From assembly GCA_941918925.1 (NCBI GenBank), contig OW799237.1, forward strand, positions 74,163,126-74,227,125: a stretch of 64,000 bases of DNA. The letters are read 5' to 3'. This stretch comes from Phyto melanocephala. Its lineage: Eukaryota > Arthropoda > Insecta > Diptera > Rhinophoridae. The notes beneath the pieces were generated by a model. The model saw only the letters and a list, made by a program, of their open reading frames with translations, did no database searches and was not told the DNA's origin. Made by a program: the position numbers and the translations under genes. Position 1 is the stretch's first letter, and every line of letters starts with the position of its first letter. This document shows, piece by piece, positions 12,153-23,821 of the stretch.

Positions 12153-12538
12153 TATCGTAAAGGCCCAGTGTTGCGTTTTTGCAACACAAGTGTTGTCAAT
12201 AAAAAAAATCTTAAAAGACGCCATTAAAAGCCAAAACTTGTAACACATATTTACTCATGAATACTTTAGCTACACCCTATGAAAGTAACTCGTTAAAATA
12301 TTTTGTAGTTTTATTATTTTCACGTAATTTGGCAACTCAAAAATTCAGAAAAAATAATTTCGTAAAAAAAATATTTAATATGTAAAATACTAATCTATGA
12401 GAAAAATGATAAAACAGGTCGAGTAGATACTACATCAAGTTTTTTTTTCAAAAATAATTTAAATATAAATTTATCTGGGTAGGCCTTAGATGTGCTTAAA
12501 GTAAGAGTTGCGAAAACGCAACGTTGGGGCTTAATGGG
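12153..12538. mobile_element. piggyBac-like terminal region or MITE, TTAA at right
   Basis: The right end in reverse complement reads TTAA then CCCATTAAGCCCCAACG, followed by TTGCGTTTTCGCAA. The left side holds the same GGCCCAGTGTTGCG and a TTGCGTTTTTGCAA palindrome in opposite orientation. A TTAA next to CCC is typical of piggyBac. Either this is a separate MITE whose left TTAA has decayed, or the right edge is the 5' terminus of the transposase pseudogene just downstream and the inner palindrome is subterminal. Confidence 0.5.
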
Positions 12539-13353
12539 TTAAAATAAAAGTTTCCTATGACGATCTGTAATCGATACAGACATTTAGAAAATAATAATTT
12601 TACTACTGCACCGCCTATGAATTTAAATAGAAGTTTAGAAAAAAGTTTATCCGATACCGTAATTCCCAAGTAAATCTTTTACATGATAGCAGGGAGTTTC
12701 TGTCAACTGAATATACATATATGTTACGAATTCAGCTTAAGCGTCACCGAGAGCTTTAAAATTTGTTGTTAAAGTTTTTTTATGCTAAAGTTTCAACGGT
12801 TTTTTTCCCACAATTTAAGTTGTTATCGACACCTGTTTTCACTTAGCATCCAAAAAAAATTCTAAAAAATTCTTGAATAATTTTTTTGATGAATTTTAAA
12901 AATTTTTTGTTTATAAACTTAGAGAAAAATATAGAAAATAAGAATTTTCTTACCCTAAATTCAGAAAGTAATGTCACTTAAATAACTCGTTTTAAGCGTT
13001 GCAATGATACGCTCGTTTTAAAGTATTTTCCATAACATTTACTAACCTTCCTAAAGTATGTTGACCTTGAGTTCAAGGATTCTCTCAGGTTGTTTCTCAT
13101 ATAACTGGTACCTAAAAACTGCTGAAGAAAGTAGTTGGCTGCAAATTATTTGGTTTTAAAAAATTAGACTTTAAATTACCATAGTGTCTGGGGCAGTAAG
13201 AGTATTGACTCCAACTTGCTTGAAACCCATCTCAGGCATGTTTCGAAAGGGCGAGATATAAAAAATGTTCTCTCATAAAGTGATACCAATCTCCATTTGC
13301 TATTGCAGTGTTTCCATTTTTTTATCATTTTCGAAGAAATTAGGCCTAATAAT
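12539..13353. other. non-coding, nothing recognised
   Basis: No frame, terminal repeat or RNA gene was recognised here. Confidence 0.55.
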
Positions 13354-13960
13354 GCCCTAGTGGACTAGTCAGTAGTATGCTGGTCTGCTAGTTTGGGGGT
13401 TGCGGGTTCGATTCTCGCCAGAGACTCTGGACTTGTTAAATAGCTCTTGGATTTTAAGAATTCCATATCCTGCACTTTCACTTATTAAATAAGCTTCGTC
13501 ACTTGAAATTAAATCTTCAATTAAGTTGATTTCATTTCCTGCCAACTGTTTAAATTTAAATACAAATTTTAGACGTTGCTATTAATTCTTGCATCAACTG
13601 CACATTATATGGGGACAGTAGTAAATCTTTTTCTTAATATGCTTTAGTTACCTTCAACACATTCCTAGCTAAGCAATGTGCCTAGTATTAACACTTTGCT
13701 CTACACGTTTAGTATTCGCAGTGTGAATCAAAAAAGTGTTAATACCGATTTGAGACAAATCTCTTACGGTGGCGTGTTGGTGGTGAACATAAACTAAGCA
13801 ACGAATCATTGCTTCGGGGCGCGTTACACTAATGTTAAAATATCCAAGACATGCTCTTAACTTTAAAATGTTTGACTGCTGATTTAAATAAAAAAATTCT
13901 ATTATCCTGGTTCCATATTTATTATCCAGGTGTTATTTTGGTACGTAGGTGGGTAGAACA
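13354..13960 (+). repeat. SINE-like repeat with tRNA-related head
   Basis: The head (13354-13428) has an A-box-like TAGTGGACTAG and a B-box GGTTCGATTCT at 13405-13415, about 45 nt apart. This is the spacing of an internal RNA polymerase III promoter in a tRNA-derived sequence. Its 3' half (about 13754-13950) matches the repeat at 41390-41660: AACTAAGCAACGA, TCATTGC, AATTCTATT-TCCTGGTTC and TTATTATCCAGGTGTTATT. The head does not fold as a convincing functional tRNA by eye. Whether head and tail form one family cannot be shown from two unequal copies. Confidence 0.55.
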
Positions 13961-15059
13961 GGAAGCTGTAGGGTAGCTCACTTGAGTCCAATATATTGAT
14001 CCGTTTGTGATTCCTGGGGCTCAATTCTCGTTCTGTGAAATGAAATAGTTTTTGTATAGCCAAGGTTATGGTGACACAGTTTGATATGACACTTTTTAAA
14101 GTTTCATAGAACGAGAATTTATAGCCTGAAAAGAATAAAAAGATTAAATAAAAAAAAAAGTGAAAGAGAAGCAGTGCAGTCCACACTCTCTGGTAGGTGT
14201 TATTAATTTTATCTAAAAAAAGGGATAAATAATTGAAAAAATTTATTAAACTTTTAAAACCCACCCTGTAAAACAGAAAATTTTCTAAATCAATTTTTGT
14301 ATTACTAAATGAGAATACAGACAATTTAGTACGAAATTTCCCTAATTGATAAATGTGCTCGGTAGCAATATTAAGAACTTCTTATAAAATAGAGTAGAGT
14401 GTGGATATTTTAGTATTCTTTAGTAGAATTTTCGTGGGACTTGAAAGAGATTTTTTTTTAAATAAAAGAATAATCACAGCTTTTTGAACTGTTTTTGATA
14501 AACGGTTTTTTACTTTGTTTAGACATTGAGCTTATATGGCAGTACACAGATAAGTGTGTGACTTCTTATTCCCCTAAATATTTATTATTGAATATACAAG
14601 GAATGTATAAACTGATGAAGTTGTTTAATAAATAATTTAATCTATCAAAATAAAGGCGATTTTGATAAAGTAGTCGTTGTACTTCGTATACAAATAAAGG
14701 ATCGTATGTCTAAAAGACAACATAAGCAAAGATATTACAAGTTTATAAGTATATATATGTATTTTTATATCGATCCTGAAGGAACTGCATTATCTCGTAT
14801 TCAGATCTATCCACTTAAATATTCAAGACTCTGTTTAGGTTTAAATTAATCACAATATTTTTAAGCAACTTAATATATCTTTGAAGGGGAAGTATCTGAT
14901 CTACTTATTGCGTTTTGGAATAAATTTTTTTATAGAAGTTGATAACCTTCAATTTTGAAACCTCTAGAAAGCTCCTATCATTTGGTATTATACAAATTTT
15001 TACAGATTTTAAAAGAATAAGTATAATTAGAAAGACTTAACAAACATACATTACAGTTT
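13961..15059. other. non-coding, one unassigned frame
   Basis: A 140-residue minus-strand frame (13902-14324) overlaps the SINE-like tail and is Phe/Leu/Tyr-rich without a recognisable domain. I regard it as chance. Confidence 0.5.
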
Positions 15060-15860
15060 TAAAAAGAACTAACCGTGCACGTCTGCTTGAGTTCTTATTT
15101 TGAGAGAAATACTTTTTAGGCCAGACCATAAAGTTTATGATTATTCAATGTAAGGTTGTTATTGAAAACATTCCTTAGATTTGATGCTGCGTTGGCAATC
15201 TGCAACTTCTCAGTCTTTATTTTGATAACTTTGGAAAATTTATAGACAGTGCTCTTTAAGTGAACTACAATTTACTTAGTTTTTTTTCGGATTTAAACAG
15301 AGCCCATTTACAGTTGCCCACAGCTAAATCTTGTTTAATTCACAATTTAAAATTTCGCTACTGGAGGTAATATTTTTAACCAATAAATAATAAAGCGGAA
15401 CATTATAAGCATACAGTTAGATTGTGCAAGCGTTAATTTGTTCAAGCAAGTCTTTTACATAAATGGAAAACGATAGTGGTCGTAAAATAGAGGCTTAAAG
15501 CACAGCTCCAACTAAAAGTAGATAGTTAATTCATCATTCAAATACAAAGATTGCACGCTATATGAGAGGCAAGAAAAAATAAATTATTCCAAAGCTAAAG
15601 AAATATATGTATCAGTTTTGTAAAAAGAATGACAACGTTACCAAGCCTCTTGAAATAATCAAGTAATACAAAAATGTTTATATTACCATTTTCAAATTTC
15701 TGTCGAATACTTTCACTTACTTCTACGAAGGCAGTAATACAACTTTGGTTAGAATGACTACCATTTTGCCTATAACATAAAAAGCTAGATTGATTACTGC
15801 GGTGGATCATTTTATTGTAAAAAAGCTTCTCTAGGACTTTTGAAAGAAAACACAAAATAG
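15060..15860 (-). pseudogene. non-LTR reverse transcriptase fragment
   Basis: On the minus strand the order of motifs follows a jockey-superfamily RT: FLSKVLEKLFYNKMIHRSN and NQSCITAFVEVSESIRQ, then NGNINIFVLLDYFK (palm motif with the first Asp), all in the frame at 15855-15595. Then, in shifted frames with stops, come DLLEQINACTI, LYAYN in place of the catalytic YADD box, WATVNGLCLNPKKTK and FNNNLTLNNH. The loss of both Asp residues in the YADD box and the multiple breaks make it inactive. The last blocks resemble the decayed element at 41690-43400, suggesting one family. Confidence 0.85.
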
Positions 15861-18464
15861 CTTAAGGATGGTGTTCCTCATCGTATTTGCTTTATCAGCT
15901 GATATTATTTTATTATAAAATTTTTCGCACTATTTCTGCCTTCACGTATTGTTAACAATATTACCTAAGAGTCATCAGAATAAAAGAAACCACTTGCATC
16001 GAAGTTGTTTACAGAAACATTGAATTGTAACTTCATTTATACATCTAATCTTAACCAAAAGTATTTCCCTGAAAAGCTCTTATGGTGAGGTTTTTCATAT
16101 AAAAAACAAAAAAAACTTTTTCTATAAAAAAACAAAACTAAATAAAAGTTGATATGCTGTAACTAAAACGATTTTATAAAATTCTCATTTAATTTCCAAT
16201 TTAAATTTATTAAAGAAGAACAGAAAAAATTAGACATTTAGAAAATAAATTCTTTAGAGAGTTTTATGCTTAAAAGTTGTGTCTGTTCTTGCAGTTTATT
16301 TATCATTGTCATTATTTTATAATTTCCTAAAGTGTTTAAGTGCTTTTGTAAATAAATTAAAAATAAAAAAACATATTAAAAAACAGACGTAAAAAAGCAA
16401 CAACATACAGCCAATAAAACAATAAAACGACAACAGCAGAAAAAAAAAACGCAAAGCAAAAGATATTGTTAAAGCCTCAATGTTATTATGCTTAATACAC
16501 GAGAGGATTTTCTAAAAAAAGAAGAGATGAATAAAACAAAATTGCTTTTCGCTTCCTTTAAGCGTTTAACAAGTGCAAGTGTATAGTTTGGTGTCTAAGC
16601 GTGTGTGTATTCATTATATTATTTCCATTGTTGTGGTATTCCCCTAATGAGACCTTAAGCGACTAATTATAATAAAATTCTCACGACAGTTGTGTTTTTG
16701 CTGCAGTTTGCCTCTTCCTCAAGTTGTGCATAAACATTGCCAGGAAAACTCAACACTATATGTATTTGAAAAAGCATTAAAATTTAGTTTACAGGTAAGT
16801 CTGACAGTATTTTAATAATAACAAAAAAAAAATGTATAAAAAATAATCAGTGTAATGTCTGTGTATCAACATGTGTAGACAACCAAGAAAATTGCTTTGA
16901 AAGTAGGGAAAGTGAAATAGATTTTCTGGACTTATTAATCAAACGTTAAAGAAGGTTTATTCCATATGACTCCCATAAATGATGTTGTGCAAAATCAGGC
17001 AGTATATCTTAAACAATTCGTGTTAACATTAAGTCATTAAACAACGGTTTCTTTTCACCCCATTCGCATCAGTTCTATGCAATTATTAAAACTGCAGTTT
17101 CTTAATAAATTCAAATTAACACAGGATCTCCAATGAAATGCTTAAATCCGAATCATTGAGCTTTTTACTTAATCATCAATTGAACCCCTTTAGCATCACT
17201 CTTTTGTCATGCGTTTTTTTTTTTTGCTGTGTACTGTGTCTAGAGATTAAACTTTAGCTGATGTGTTACCTGAGATTAGACAATGTGTTAACGCTAAAGT
17301 TTTTATTTGCTGGCAGTTTGTATATCATTCTAGGGAATATAAAGTTTTTATCATCAAACTATAAAAGTTTAATGCCTTCATTAAGTCTCAAACATTAAAG
17401 AAATCACATATTTTTACAGCTCTGTAAGTGCCATAAATTTAATGAAGTTTATTTTAAAAACTTTACGGCAGAGTTTAGGTTTTTTTAAATAATATTATGC
17501 CTATTTTCTCCTAATGGAATTTTTACTGTAATTTTATGCTTAAAAAATTTTTATTAAATTTTTTTTATAAATAGTTGGCTTTTCCATTTAAACACATTTA
17601 TAAGATGTTCTTTATATACCTTTGGCTCATATTGGCTACGTACTTCTGTTAAGTTTGAATAACTCACACCACAACAACGTCTCGAAATTATTAAGCTGTA
17701 TTACAAAAATGCAATATTTTGTGAGAAATTTTTTTCTGGCAATTTATCGTCAAAGTTTGTTCAGTGATGAAGTACATTTCTGTCTCAATTAATACGCTAA
17801 TAAACGAAATTATAATTAAGAAACCCGAAGACTTCCAAGACTTACAATTTCATCCATTAAAAACAGCGGTATGCAGTGGCTTATTGATTCATGTTCAGCA
17901 ATAATGCGGCAAATCAGAATTATACCATCAAAGGTAACAGTTATCGCATCCTATTAATGGACTATGTGCTTCCTGAAATTCAGTATGGTTTAAAGACGTC
18001 TGCAGGCCACATAGCGCGTAAAACAATGGACTTGTGAAGAAGTAATTTTTGTGAGTTCTTAATTTGACTTGAATTGATTTTATGGTACATTGACAACCTA
18101 GATCGTACGATATCAAAGCTTGGCACTACTTTCTTTAGGTATAAGTAAGTAAAGTCTGAGGTCTTCAGGATTAAGCCTGTGACGATTGGAAGCCAGTACT
18201 AGTCATGTTAACTGCGAAATATCAGTCGCTTTGCTTTAAAAAATTGGTTACAATTGAACAATTGGACAGATGAACAACCTTTGACGTAGTGGTAGCCAGC
18301 ATTTACAAGACTTCCTGTAAAGTTGTCCAAAATTGTCAAAAATTCGCCTCATGTTAATTTAAATTGTGGGTGCTATTGTGCTGCTCACTTCGGTCCACCA
18401 AATTGATCACTGTAATACCTGAATATGAATAAAAAAGAAAACAAATAATAAAGAGAATCATACC
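15861..18464. other. non-coding, possible splice donor, no gene recognised
   Basis: No coding frame was supported. The 62-residue minus frame at 17928-18116 has no domain. A consensus donor CAG|GTAAGT lies at 16792-16800, preceded by a relatively less AT-biased stretch (16540-16790). It could be the end of a non-coding exon, but nothing confirms it. Confidence 0.5.
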
Positions 18465-18545
18465 AAACTAGATTCTCTCGCGGGAATTGAACCTATAACT
18501 CTCAGACTGCTGACCACCATATTATTTACTAATATTACCTCAATT
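18465..18545 (-). repeat. tRNA-like SINE head fragment
   Basis: In reverse complement this contains GGTGGTCAGCAGTCTGAG followed by the B-box GGTTCAATTCCC (18482-18493) and GCGAGAGAAT. The layout parallels the head at 13354-13428, but no functional tRNA structure is evident. Confidence 0.5.
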
Positions 18546-18837
18546 TAAACCTATGTCAACTAAGGCAGTTATTCCTGTTTACCACAGATATATGGTAAAC
18601 TATATGGTAGTAAAATATATAATTTCAAGCAGAGATACCGGTCATCTAAGGGGCAATGAATCTCATAATGGACCATATGCCGAGGGGTAGGCAGGTAACT
18701 GTTTAAGTAGGCAATCAAGCGACTCTCAAGCCTGCAAAAGGACATTATGTGACATTATGATATAAACCTAAGCTGGTTGGGGAATGTAGGAATCTTTGTG
18801 TCATCAAGTTTCATCAATAATGGCATCTTCTTAACAT

Positions 18838-20105
18838 GGCTTCCGTAAATGTTGCTCAATGACAACAAATCTTCTACATTTGACATACTTAATTAATCGA
18901 GGATATGCTAATGGTCAGTTTACTGACGTCATCTACACGGACCTTAATAAAGCTTTTGATAAAGTCAACCATATTCTGTTAGTCAAAAAGCTTAATTTGT
19001 TGGGATTTACCAATAATAGTTTGGCTCGGATTAATTCATATCTAACGGACAAAAACCAACGTGTTTGCTTCAATAATACTCTATCTAAACATATAACAGT
19101 TAAATCTGAAGTTCCACAAGGCAGCCATCTTGGACCAATTTTATTTACCCTGTTTATAAATGATCTTCCAAATGCTATTAAATTTTCTAATGTTCTTATG
19201 TACGCAGATGACGTAAAAATTTTTCATATCGGTAATAACTTTGGTAATTATAATCTGCAGCAACAAGACCTAGATAGTTTCTTTGTATGGTGTAATACTA
19301 ATTTAATGGATTTGAATTTGAATAAATGTAAACACATGCACTTTTTCCGTAAAACAGAGGAAATAAGCTCATTCTTCTTGAATAGTTACAAACTGGAACT
19401 GGTTGATTCAATAGTTGATTTGGGTATTCTATTTGATGTTAAACTTAATTTTAATCAGCATATAACCCTAATATCTAATAAAGCTCGTGGGGTTCTTGCT
19501 TTCATAAAACGCTGTGCCAAGGAATTTTCAGACCCTTACATCACTAAACAGCTCTATACATCTTTAGTAAGGCCAATATTAGAATTCGGTTCAATTATCT
19601 GGAATCCTCAATATAATTTGTACTCTGATAAAATTGAGTCTGCACAGAAACAATTTCTGTTGTTTTGCTTACGTCACCTTTTTCGAAATAGTGTTTCAAA
19701 TTTACCATCTTACAAATCAAGACTTGCACTAATTAAACTTCCTACTATACAGAACCGTAGAACAATGCTGAATGTAACGTTTGTTATCAAACTGATTAAC
19801 GAAGATGTATGCTCTAGTTTCCTGCTAAGCAACTTATCCTTCAATATTCCACCTCGTCCAACTAGAAATTTCAACCCATTGCACGTGAAATTTTTTAGTC
19901 GAAATTATGCTAATGATAATCCTTTAAGAATAATTTGTTGCGATTTTAATAAGCTTTATCATTTAATTGACTTTTCTGTTAGTGTTAATATCATTAAGAG
20001 AAATATCATAGTGTTTTAAATTCGTAATTGTAATACATTTCTCTCACTTTATTTTAATAGACTGTAAGGATTTATACCATAGACTTAAATAAATAAGTAA
20101 AAAAT
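18838..20105 (+). pseudogene. jockey-superfamily reverse transcriptase, 5'-truncated, long open frame
   Basis: An uninterrupted 386-residue frame (18859-20019) encodes an RT from fingers to C-terminus. DVIYTDLNKAFDKVNH holds the first catalytic Asp (about residues 24-39). VPQGSHLGPILFTLFINDLP follows (about 85-104), then the catalytic MYADDVKIF (about 114-122), DLGILFDVKLNFNQHI, and LVRPILEFGSIIWNPQ. All palm carboxylates are present. Upstream in frame are HGFRKCCS and a TAA where Gln is expected, so the ATG at 18859 is an internal Met and the fingers, endonuclease and ORF1 are gone. Full elements of this kind are several kb. A short 3' tail with AATAAATAAG ends near 20105. The intact frame makes it the youngest retroelement here, yet it is dead on arrival by 5' truncation. 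Confidence 0.9.
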
Positions 20106-20149
20106 ACTTTTAGGTAATAAAGGAGAGCGCTAGATAAAATTATGGGCTT

Positions 20150-20690
20150 ATTCAATGTCAGATTGTGTAGGGAACCAGGGCACATTTAAAACAGCTGACG
20201 AACTTGCACAAGGTAGATCAGAACTAGTTTAAGTGCATGAAAAAGGGATGGTAAGCCCACCGATGGGCGACTGTTTTAGGCAAATTAGTGCGTGAATATC
20301 GGAAATAACTGATATATCATTGAGGACCAGAAGGGACTGTAGACAGTCAAAGGTTTTATGGCCCAAGTTAAACTCGACAAACTCTACGTTGCTTCTGGAA
20401 CTGAAAAGGGTATATCTGAGGGAAACTATTGGAGCAGTAGTTGAGATCGCGGCACTCTGAACTACTGTGCGATGTGTGATGATGGGGTAGAGCTAGAAAA
20501 TGTGAAGCAGAAATGTGCTTTAGACTACAGAACCACAGAGTGCTAAAGTAATAGATTTAACGATAAGTCTCGGAGTGCAGGCTGTAGAATATCGTTGGAT
20601 TTTTCATGGAGGTCGGTTGGTTCGTCAACAGACAACGAGTGCTCGGTAGGACTTCTTTACTTTTTTATTATTATTTCTTCTATACTAAAT
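20150..20690 (+). pseudogene. non-LTR retrotransposon 3' end with RNase H remnant
   Basis: A plus-strand frame reads GNQGTFKTADELAQGRSE, matching the last RNase H motif (ADELA). Further on is CRQSKVLWPKLNSTNSTLLLELKRVYLRETIGA, typical of the linker after RNase H in R1/LOA/I-type elements. A later frame gives LQNIVGFFMEVGWF. Stops and shifts separate these blocks, and the CCHC knuckle expected between them is too decayed to point out. It begins about 45 bp after the end of the previous element and is an independent insertion. Confidence 0.7.
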
Positions 20691-21247
20691 ATTTCTTTCA
20701 TTAATTTACGCTATTTTTAATATTTACTTTTCTATTTAGTCCTTCTTCCTCTGCAGACGAAAGACAATAGACCATATTGGCCATCGAATGTGTCTCGCTC
20801 TGACAGGTGGCAATAACAAAAATGTTCAATATAGTTTGTTATTTTAACATGAATAAAATATCCAACGAACAGCTATTGTTAATCATTCAATTTTGTTATA
20901 AAAATTCCTGCTGTAAGAGAAATATGTTTTGTAAATAAGGCGCATTTTAAGGTCCTTATAATCGATCCGCCAAACCAAATTTTATACCAATTTTTCTTTA
21001 TTGCAGACGAATCTATTAATCCATATGCGTAGCTATCTATTTGGTGCGGTTTGTTTGGCGGAGGGATAAATAGGCGTTTTTCTTCTAGAACGATGAAAAT
21101 CGCAACTTTACAGTCAAAGATATAGTATGGTAGTTACAATTTTTTTAATTAAAAATACTAGAATTGGACCAATTTGGCACACATTAATGAGGACCATGTA
21201 ATATTATGTGTGTATTATTAGGTTTGTTTGGTGAGCAACTAATCTTA
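20691..21247. other. non-coding, nothing recognised
   Basis: No feature could be supported between the retrotransposon end and the Harbinger left end. Confidence 0.55.
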
Positions 21248-21467
21248 AGGTGAATTCACCCATTTGTTCTGAACAAAATTTTTTTCGGAGAATAACATTT
21301 TTTACTGAGAGTTTTCTGCAGAACGATTCACCCATTTAAGAAAATTTGTCCGAAAAAATAAAGCTGCCATATAATATAAAAATGCAAACAGTTGTACAAA
21401 GCACCGCTAGCGAACTATGTAAATAAATACAAACGTAAATTATTTCATTAAAATATATGTGACGAAA

Positions 21468-21560
21468 ATGTCGGATAGAAGAAAACTAAAATTATTATTT
21501 TTAATTGATGAAAAAAAAATCGAAAATAAAATGAGTCGCAGTGAGAAAAACCCTGTTTTA
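21468..21560 (+). pseudogene. possible Harbinger transposase N-terminus
   Basis: The frame starts MSDRRKLKLLFLIDEKK, resembling the N-terminus of insect HARBI1-like transposases. The DDE domain is absent, removed by the internal deletion. Assignment depends on the element context as much as on the sequence. Confidence 0.45.
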
Positions 21561-21569
21561 AATAATTAT

Positions 21570-21666
21570 TTTTGTATGCACTATTGCTCATGTCATACAA
21601 ACATTCTCTTCCTGGTTTTTTTAATTCTTCTATTAATTTTTGAGCAATATTTTCATTAAATTCCAT
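21570..21666 (-). pseudogene. possible MADF-domain ORF2 of Harbinger element, N-terminal stub
   Basis: The minus-strand frame begins MEFNENIAQKLIEELKKP, then CLYDMSNSAYKN. The LI..(V/L)...P..CLYD...YKN pattern is the first half of a MADF (Myb/SANT-like) domain, known as the second protein of many PIF/Harbinger elements. It is opposed to the transposase stub, as expected for divergent ORFs, and breaks off before the rest of the domain. Confidence 0.55.
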
Positions 21667-21930
21667 TTTAATTGTTAGTTTTCGGCAAAAACAATTTTTG
21701 TATTATAAATGTACTGACACTGTGTGAGGTGGCAACCAAATTCAATTTTCATGTAAATATTGAAAAAAATGGCATCCTAATTCAGTTTCTTCTGAACAAG
21801 AATTAAAATTAAACCAATTCAAGAAAAATCTTTCTGAACAAAATAATCTCTCTCTCTCTCAAAAGTAAAACATCAAACTCAATATAAAAAAAATTTGTTC
21901 TGAACAAAAATTTTATGGGTGAATCCAGCT

Positions 21931-23454
21931 TTACATTCTGAAATAGTCAATTTTTCACCAAGATACTGCGACTCAACCTACTAGACTATGTTCTGTGTGA
22001 AATCATTAAGTCTGCTGTGTACAGCGACAAGACAAAGTCACGGTTAAACCATTAACAGCAATATTTTCATGAAATAATTTTTAATAAGTAATAGGATATC
22101 AATAATTTTCGGTCCAAGTAAATATTTCTATTACTTTTGTAAATTTTCCGTAATATTTTTGTAAGCTCTTAAATTTCAAGTCTCACTTCGTTATAACAAA
22201 TATTTGTAAACTTTTTTTTCTTTTAATTCAAGGTTATTAATGCAATGCCAATTAGTGTTAATATCAAAGAACTTGATAACACTCACTTTTTGTCGTTTTG
22301 ATATTTGTGATGGACAGGGCAGGACGCAAACTTAACTTCATACTTATATTTTTTCTTATTGTAAACAAAAAAACTTAGTTAGATTTTGAATAATTGGACA
22401 TCGAAAATAGTATATTAATAAGCTTACTTGAATGTTAAATTATGATGTGCCATCTATAGTTGACACCTGCCTTAATATAAAGTAGGGAAAAGATTTTTTT
22501 AGATTTGTTTTTTTTTTTGGTATTAAGGGTATTGTATACAAACTGTCCCGCAAATAAATATGTGGGATCAATGTTGTACTAACAGTCTTTGTAGAGCTAA
22601 ATATATCCCAAAAATTAAACCTTCATCATACCATCAATAAATGTCAAACGACGTATGGCTGAATATGAAATAATTTGTAATTAGTTACGATTTAGAGGAG
22701 AAAATCCTTTGTGTATTATTAACAGCATAAAAAACGAATGCTGCTTTACAAATGTTTTGTACGCTAAGCAAAAATTTTTACTGTTATAAATATAAAAAGT
22801 TCAGCAAATCGTTATTATCTTTTTAAAAATGAGAGGAGGGGTATGTCTGCTTTAAGCCTTTACTAAGGTGAGAACCTAGTTTTCTTTCTCATTTTAATGT
22901 TTTGTGCAGTTAAGTATTGTTAAAGGTATCAAAAAAAGGTACAAATTGTGTTATATTGTTAAAATGTAAATATCGGCTTGATTTAAAAGAATCCGTAATT
23001 TAAAGAAAAACTAAACATAAATTAAAATTGTTTTTATATTATACTAAAAACAACGTCTTTAATTTTATTAATACTTTCAATATTTCGCTACTCCGTTATT
23101 TAGCATCGTCATGAAAAATATATTTGAAATAACAAACTTTTAAAAACATTTAACATTTAAATTTCAATATTTTGAAAAAAATTTGTAAATAAGTATTTAC
23201 TTAAAATTAATAAGGAGTTTAATAATATTTTTACATAAGAAAGTATGTGTGCATATTTATTTTATTTAATCAACATAATAAAATTTACAGTTGAGCAATA
23301 TTTTTCCAAACAAAATAATAAATAAAATAATAAAATAATCACAAAATAAAGAAAGATAAAAACAACATTAAACGTATGCATTTAAGTTTAGAAACCTTAT
23401 CAGCTTTCCACTTGTTACAGCAACATTATAACAAAGGTCAATGTGAACAAAGAA
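21931..23454. other. non-coding, nothing recognised
   Basis: AT-rich sequence with T-runs. No gene, RNA or element terminus was supported. Confidence 0.55.
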
Positions 23455-23818
23455 CTAATTTACGGCAGCACAAATTCTGCTAATTGGATCAAAGTTAATG
23501 TAGTTGGATCTATGAAATGGTACATATAACGGTTCATAAGATCCGAGCTGCCTATTAGTAACACTGATATATATGTTACGTTGAAGATATGTAGATTCAG
23601 TTTTACCTTGAATTAGATTCATGACAAATGCAATATTGGAATCAATTCTTTGGCCTTGTAACGTTGGGAGCGCAATGAGTAATAAACGACTACGATATAA
23701 CGGTAAGTTGGTATTAGGATTCAAACGAAGGTTACGAAGGCCAAAGAGCGAAAATTGTTTATGTACTGATGCAAGTTTTTGAATATACACATCATATTGG
23801 GGATTCCAAATTACTGAT
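23455..23818 (-). pseudogene. jockey-superfamily RT, extreme C-terminus
   Basis: The minus strand reads SVIWNPQYDVYIQKLASVHK, FGLRNLRLNPNTNLPLYRSR, LLLIALPTLQGQRIDSNIAF and DPISRICAAVN, ending in a stop. This aligns block by block with the C-terminus of the frame at 18859-20019 (IIWNPQYNLY, YKSRLALIKLPTIQNRR). No catalytic part remains. Its 5' break coincides with the left end of the MITE at 23822. Confidence 0.85.
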
Positions 23819-23821
23819 GTA

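Larger units (their letters stand above)
21248..21930. mobile_element. internally deleted PIF/Harbinger element with TTA duplication
   Basis: The left end AGGTGAATTCACCCAT and the reverse complement of the right end AGCTGGATTCACCCAT match at 14 of 16 positions. Both arms continue with a TTTGTTCTGAACAAA-type palindrome. TTA flanks each side (21245-21247 and 21931-21933), the usual PIF/Harbinger duplication. Two short divergent coding remnants lie inside, as described in the next entries. Confidence 0.8.

Noticed and set aside
13354..13428. Possible functional tRNA gene
   Set aside because: A- and B-boxes are present but no acceptor stem or anticodon arm can be paired convincingly; better explained as a SINE head.
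13902..14324. 140-residue minus-strand frame
   Set aside because: Overlaps the SINE-like tail, Phe/Tyr-rich, no domain recognised.
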